The notes under the pieces are model-generated. The model searched no databases. It was not told where the DNA came from and was given only the letters and a program-made list of their open reading frames with translations. The translations under genes and the position numbers were made by a program. A stretch of DNA of 34,601 nt, taken from NCBI RefSeq assembly GCF_946184425.1, contig NZ_CAMHFP010000021.1, positions 1 through 34,601 of the forward strand. The letters run 5' to 3'. Source of the DNA: an uncultured Methanobrevibacter sp. (lineage in GTDB: Archaea; Methanobacteriota; Methanobacteria; Methanobacteriales; Methanobacteriaceae). Of this stretch, positions 30,971 to 34,601 are shown one piece after another (the first letter of the stretch is position 1; every line of letters starts with the position of its first letter).

Positions 30971-32470
30971 TTAATAATTATAACCCATTTCCATGCTTAA
31001 TTTCTCTTGGTCATCAATTTCTTCCTGCTCTTTTTTCTTAATATCAGCAAAATAAGAAACAATGTCCAGGTCATCTCCATGAATACGACCTTCAAACTGA
31101 TCTATTTTGACTAAAGTAGGCACCCTACTCATCAAACCCAATACAATAGCTTCACCAACATTCAAAGAAGGAAGCTGATTAATTAAATCTTGTGACAAGC
31201 TTTCACTTGCTGATTGAACATGCCTTTGGTCTTCAGGTTCAACAAGTCTCAATATGATCATATTATTCATCTGAGACAAAGCATCATGGTCGACAGTTTT
31301 TGGAGATTGGCTTACCAGACATAAACCTAAACCGAATTTACGACCTTCCCTTGCAACCCTCTGAATCCATCGTTTGGAATCAGAATCACGTTTATTTGGA
31401 GCCAATATATGAGCTTCTTCCAATACAAAAAATACTGGAAAATCCAAAGTATTGGTATTTTTTCCATGAACCGCATTTTTTCTTCTTTGCAGGGCATTTC
31501 TCATGATATGGCTTACAAGCACATTGGCAATTGATTCATCAGACTGACTTAAATCCAACACATTAGCATGACCTATTTTAATGCTGGTTAAAATATTTCC
31601 AATATTATTATCAAAAATATTGGAGTATTTATCCATTGAATCATCAATCTTATTCATCACATCAACAATCTGTTTATCTGACCCTTCTACTTGAGAATCC
31701 GCATCCAAAATATCATAAATAATTTGTAGGAAGTTATTGGTATGTGCTGTTCCATTACCAACCATTTCCTTAGCTTCCTTAAAAGCTCTTCTGAAATGCC
31801 TTTCTTGAATATAACCATTACTTGGAATATTCACCAACTTTTTTATTTCATGAAAAGACATATAGACAGGATTGATTTTAGGTCTGATTACATTCACATC
31901 ACCGTTGGGAAATTCAGCACCCACATACTCACCATGCATATCAAATACAAAAACAGGGACGTCATATCCCAACATTTGATCTATCAAAACGGAAACAGTA
32001 TTTGATTTACCTGCTCCAGTCATTGCTAAAATAGCAAGATGTCTTGATAAAATAGGATTTGCTTCGACATTCACATCCACATCACTTTGATTTACTAGAC
32101 AACCTAATTTAATAGGATTTTTGACCTGAAAAATTTCCTTCAGAGTATCCTTATCCGCAAGTCTGATTTCAGTTCCAGGAAGCACAGGAGTTCTTGGCAA
32201 TTTCAAATTGTCATTGACATCCCCCAAAATTTTAACTTTTCCTCTGATATAGTTATCGTCAACTCCAATTCTTGAAATCTTTTGGATAGCTTTAAAATCA
32301 TTAATGTCAACATTTAGCGCATCATTTCCCCTAATTAAATTTTCAATCATCCCCAAAACTTTTTTACCGTCATATTCTATGGTTACATATTCTCCCACTT
32401 TTGGCATTTTATCTGAAATAAAAGTAACTTCCGAAAGTGATGTTTCACCGACACAAATTCCAACTACCAT
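30971..32470 (-). CDS. herA: HerA DNA-translocating ATPase
   Basis: A 499-residue hexameric FtsK/HerA-type ATPase that works with NurA to resect DNA ends for homologous recombination. Residues 1 to about 115 form the HAS-barrel, which docks NurA. Walker A AMTGAGKSN is at 149-157, Walker B VFFVLEEAHILAP near 345-357, and WIQRVAREGRKFGLGL contains the probable arginine finger. The C-terminal Glu-rich segment is the usual brace region. AGGTGG 5 nt before the ATG is a strong ribosome binding site. It begins 9 nt after nurA, so the two are an operon. Length is typical of the family. Confidence 0.95.
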   Translation of the reverse strand: MVVGICVGETSLSEVTFISDKMPKVGEYVTIEYDGKKVLGMIENLIRGNDALNVDINDFKAIQKISRIGVDDNYIRGKVKILGDVNDNLKLPRTPVLPGTEIRLADKDTLKEIFQVKNPIKLGCLVNQSDVDVNVEANPILSRHLAILAMTGAGKSNTVSVLIDQMLGYDVPVFVFDMHGEYVGAEFPNGDVNVIRPKINPVYMSFHEIKKLVNIPSNGYIQERHFRRAFKEAKEMVGNGTAHTNNFLQIIYDILDADSQVEGSDKQIVDVMNKIDDSMDKYSNIFDNNIGNILTSIKIGHANVLDLSQSDESIANVLVSHIMRNALQRRKNAVHGKNTNTLDFPVFFVLEEAHILAPNKRDSDSKRWIQRVAREGRKFGLGLCLVSQSPKTVDHDALSQMNNMIILRLVEPEDQRHVQSASESLSQDLINQLPSLNVGEAIVLGLMSRVPTLVKIDQFEGRIHGDDLDIVSYFADIKKKEQEEIDDQEKLSMEMGYNY

Positions 32471-32479
32471 TTAAACCAC

Positions 32480-33547
32480 CTATAACATTTCCCTGTTTGT
32501 TGTTTCATAAATCTTTGCAATCTTCAACAATTCTTTAATATTTCTATCCGTAATAACAACATCATTATGAGCCTTACTAAGAAGATACGGATATCCCTGG
32601 ACAGACAATACATTAATTTTCTCTATAATGTCAATCACTTCACTTATTGAAGCCTTGTAAGGAACTTCCACTTTCAAAACATTCTTGTTATCCTGCAATC
32701 TGACATAAAATACAGTAAATTTCAATTGTTTGAAAAAGTCATTGAAATACTGGAAAGGAGCATTTTTAAAAACTCTCCTATATTCAATCTTTGACAATCC
32801 CTGCTTTTTATCTGTAAGATTGTCAAGAATTGAAATGTCCGGAATATTCCAGTTGAACAAATCATTGTCTGAAGAGGTTTTGGATATGGAAATAATCTTC
32901 TTTTTGTTTTCCAAAAGTTCTTTCAGAAGTACAATCTTTTCAATTGATGATAAATGAAGGTCAAAATCCTCTTTTTGCTCATAATTTTCATTTACACTTA
33001 CATCAGCTAGCACCCTTTCCTTGATTTGTGGAAAAACAAATCCATATGGAGTTACTTCAAGCCGTCTCTTGAATTCATTCAGGAGTGCATCATCGAGATT
33101 GTCTCTGATTTTTGAAGGCAGTTCAGCACCTCGCGGATATGCGTTTTCCAAATCTCCTAAAATGGAACCGTCAAACATATAATAATCCACATCATACTCG
33201 TTGAGGGCTCTAAGTGCACATTTAAGCTCCAGTATTGACATGTAGTTACCTAAAAGTTCATCCAAAAAAGAGATATGATTAATCTCTAGAATGTCTGCAT
33301 CATCGATTTTCTTTATTTCGCCATCGTAGATTATTGATTCGGCCCCCACAGCACAGAAGTTGCTTTTAAGAAATTTCTTTTTGTTGAAGCTTCCATCTCC
33401 TGCTGCAATAGAAAACTCATCAGAACTTTCCCCAAATTCTCTTGAAAACCAGTTTGCTTCCAGTTGAGAGTCCAGATTATTATCTGATTCAATATCGTGT
33501 ATGAATCCTCTTTTAGCGATGGCCTTTTCATATAGTGAATTTAACAT
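32480..33547 (-). CDS. nurA: NurA 5'-3' nuclease
   Basis: A 355-residue RNase H-like nuclease, the partner of HerA in archaeal DNA-end resection. The NurA active-site strands are visible: IAAGDGSFNKKKF (Asp51) and YYMFDGSILGDL (Asp126). A long helical middle section follows, then the C-terminal strand PYLLSKAHNDVVITDRN. It is the first gene of the nurA-herA operon. AGGA 6 nt before the ATG serves as ribosome binding site. Overall identity to thermophilic NurA is expected to be low, so the call rests on the Asp motifs, the length and the HerA neighbour. Confidence 0.93.
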   Translation of the reverse strand: MLNSLYEKAIAKRGFIHDIESDNNLDSQLEANWFSREFGESSDEFSIAAGDGSFNKKKFLKSNFCAVGAESIIYDGEIKKIDDADILEINHISFLDELLGNYMSILELKCALRALNEYDVDYYMFDGSILGDLENAYPRGAELPSKIRDNLDDALLNEFKRRLEVTPYGFVFPQIKERVLADVSVNENYEQKEDFDLHLSSIEKIVLLKELLENKKKIISISKTSSDNDLFNWNIPDISILDNLTDKKQGLSKIEYRRVFKNAPFQYFNDFFKQLKFTVFYVRLQDNKNVLKVEVPYKASISEVIDIIEKINVLSVQGYPYLLSKAHNDVVITDRNIKELLKIAKIYETTNREML

Positions 33548-33601
33548 AATAATTCCTATGTTAATAATATAATAAAAAAGTGTGGTAAGAGCAGTTGAAA
33601 A

Positions 33602-34354
33602 CTACTCCATGGAAGCCTTTTTAATGGCTCCAGTCAATTCTTGAATTTTAGCTTGAACATCATCGGCATCTTCTACAACAGTACCTGTTACAATAATGTC
33701 CCCACCAGCTTTTGCTGCTGTGTAAGCCGCTTTAGCATCACGAATTCCACCACCGACAACTACAATCATATTGTCAGTAGCTTTTTTGGTGTATGCAATC
33801 ATTTCCGGAGGAATTGGTTCTGATGCTCCTGAACCTGCTTCAATATAGAAAAATTTCATTCCGAACATTTCTGCAGACATTGCATAAACAGCAGGTATTT
33901 TAGGTTTGTTTCTTGGCACCAACTTTGCATCTCCAACCCATCCGACGGTTCCGCCAGGTTCTGCAACCATATATGCCATTGATAATATTTCCATTCCTGA
34001 TGCCTTTACTGCAGGTGCTGCCAATGCCTGAGCACCGTTAATCCAATACGGATTAGTGGAGTTGACATAACTCATATAAAATATTGCATCTGCGTATCGG
34101 CTTACACTGCTAGTATTTCCCGGAAAAATAATAATCGGAACAGCGATGTTTTCAGACAATATCCTGCAGGTATTGTTAACATCATCTCCATTGACTGTAG
34201 ATCCACCTATCATAATTCCATCAGTACCACCTTCGATTGCTGCTGTAGCTATATCAAGAGCTTCTTCAGGTGTCTGTTCATCAGGATCAATTAAAGTGAA
34301 ATGTATTTTCCTTGTTTTTAATATATCTCTAATGTAATTTTCAACGTCTTTCAT
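33602..34354 (-). CDS. Geranylgeranylglyceryl phosphate synthase
   Basis: A 250-residue TIM-barrel prenyltransferase that makes the first ether bond of archaeal membrane lipids from sn-glycerol-1-phosphate and geranylgeranyl-PP. IHFTLIDPDEQTPEEA (17-32) starts the barrel. GIMIGGSTV, IIIFPGNTSSVS, the substrate motif FFYIEAGSGASEPIP, IVVVGGGIRDAKAA and GGDIIVTGTVVE supply the phosphate-binding loops. The long insert NPYWINGAQ and the overall length fit the archaeal group II enzymes. AGGT 7 nt before the ATG is the ribosome binding site. It lies just downstream of L40e on the same strand but is separated by a T-rich terminator. Confidence 0.96.
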   Translation of the reverse strand: MKDVENYIRDILKTRKIHFTLIDPDEQTPEEALDIATAAIEGGTDGIMIGGSTVNGDDVNNTCRILSENIAVPIIIFPGNTSSVSRYADAIFYMSYVNSTNPYWINGAQALAAPAVKASGMEILSMAYMVAEPGGTVGWVGDAKLVPRNKPKIPAVYAMSAEMFGMKFFYIEAGSGASEPIPPEMIAYTKKATDNMIVVVGGGIRDAKAAYTAAKAGGDIIVTGTVVEDADDVQAKIQELTGAIKKASME

Positions 34355-34405
34355 AAGAATACCTAAAATAAGTTTTATTAAAAATAATATATTAAATTAA
34401 TTGTT

Positions 34406-34424
34406 TAAAAAAATAATAAAAAAA
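34406..34424 (-). terminator. Oligo-T terminator after L40e
   Basis: Two seven-T runs on the minus strand begin about 17 nt after the L40e stop codon and precede the GGGP synthase gene. Confidence 0.5.
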
Positions 34425-34440
34425 GTAAAAGAGAATAAGT

Positions 34441-34587
34441 CTATCCTCTTGGTTCTTTAGCTTTGAATCTTAAACCTTTGTAACCACATTTTCTGCAAGT
34501 AGTTGCAGCAGCAGGGTTACGAGCATTACATTTTAAGCAGATTTTTACATTGAACATTCTGTTTTCTGCTTCTTCAAATCTTGCCAT
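34441..34587 (-). CDS. rpl40e: 50S ribosomal protein L40e
   Basis: A 48-residue basic ribosomal protein, translated by me from the sequence: it begins [20 protein letters not shown] and ends FKAKEPRG. A zinc ribbon is formed by Cys17/Cys20 and Cys31/Cys34. It is the archaeal form without the ubiquitin fusion found in eukaryotes. AGGAGGAG 7 nt before the ATG is the strongest ribosome binding site in the window, as expected for a highly expressed gene. The gene is complete; what lies upstream is outside the window. Confidence 0.95.
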   Translation of the reverse strand: MARFEEAENRMFNVKICLKCNARNPAAATTCRKCGYKGLRFKAKEPRG

Positions 34588-34601
34588 TAATAACTCCTCC
34601 T

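Overview
The window is a chromosomal segment of an AT-rich methanogenic archaeon of the order Methanobacteriales, most probably Methanobrevibacter or a close relative. The reasons are the gene content: a cyclic 2,3-diphosphoglycerate synthetase, the methanogen marker protein MtxX, a MesA-type methionine synthase next to DUF1894 and DUF1890 proteins, a MurD-like ligase of the kind used for pseudomurein, archaeal GGGP synthase, HerA/NurA/Mre11/Rad50 and ribosomal protein L40e. Ribosome binding sites are of the GGAGG/AGGTG/GTGAT type, some genes look leaderless, and putative terminators are T-runs. This is mostly core chromosome. I see no CRISPR array, insertion sequence, prophage or rRNA.

Layout. 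1-4583 (mainly + strand): UPF0058 protein, cpgS, a small divergent winged-helix regulator, then the mtxX-uppS-tatD operon. 4580-6642 (- strand): two short tandem class III signal peptide (pilin-like) genes, a carboxymuconolactone decarboxylase family gene and two small acidic proteins that look like remote paralogues. 6741-7493: cobalamin gene cbiF/cobM. 7529-11169 (- strand): tRNA-Ala(GGC), a polytopic membrane protein, DUF1890, DUF1894, methionine synthase and a membrane-anchored alpha/beta hydrolase. 11223-13327 (- strand): hypA-hypB-DUF354. 13516-14664: an aldo/keto reductase with two 4Fe-4S motifs.

14661-21654 holds an MrfA-like DEAD/DEAH helicase with an added TPR tail (- strand) and, divergent from it across a 0.4-kb structured gap, a UvrD-type helicase plus an iron-sulfur PD-(D/E)XK nuclease, which resembles an archaeal AddAB-like machine. 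After DUF169 and a MobA/MocA-like nucleotidyltransferase comes a cell-envelope stretch (23030-25561): a secreted VanW-like protein and a MurD-like ligase. A TIR-fold MTH538-type protein lies at 25676. From 26097 to 33547 the canonical archaeal DNA-end resection set is encoded on the - strand in the order nurA-herA-hypothetical-mre11-rad50. The window ends with GGGP synthase and L40e.

The strongest themes are DNA end processing (seven helicase/nuclease/ATPase genes between 14.6 and 33.6 kb), envelope and isoprenoid biosynthesis (UppS, GGGPS, MurD-like, VanW-like, class III pilins) and methanogen C1/corrinoid chemistry (MesA operon, CbiF, HypAB, MtxX). The least explained items are the helicase-nuclease pair and the paired hairpins in front of it, the VanW-like protein, the TPR-fused MrfA homologue, and a 28-base palindrome between the small regulator and mtxX whose core equals the classical Fur-box core. 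All family calls were made by eye from motifs; no database search was run.
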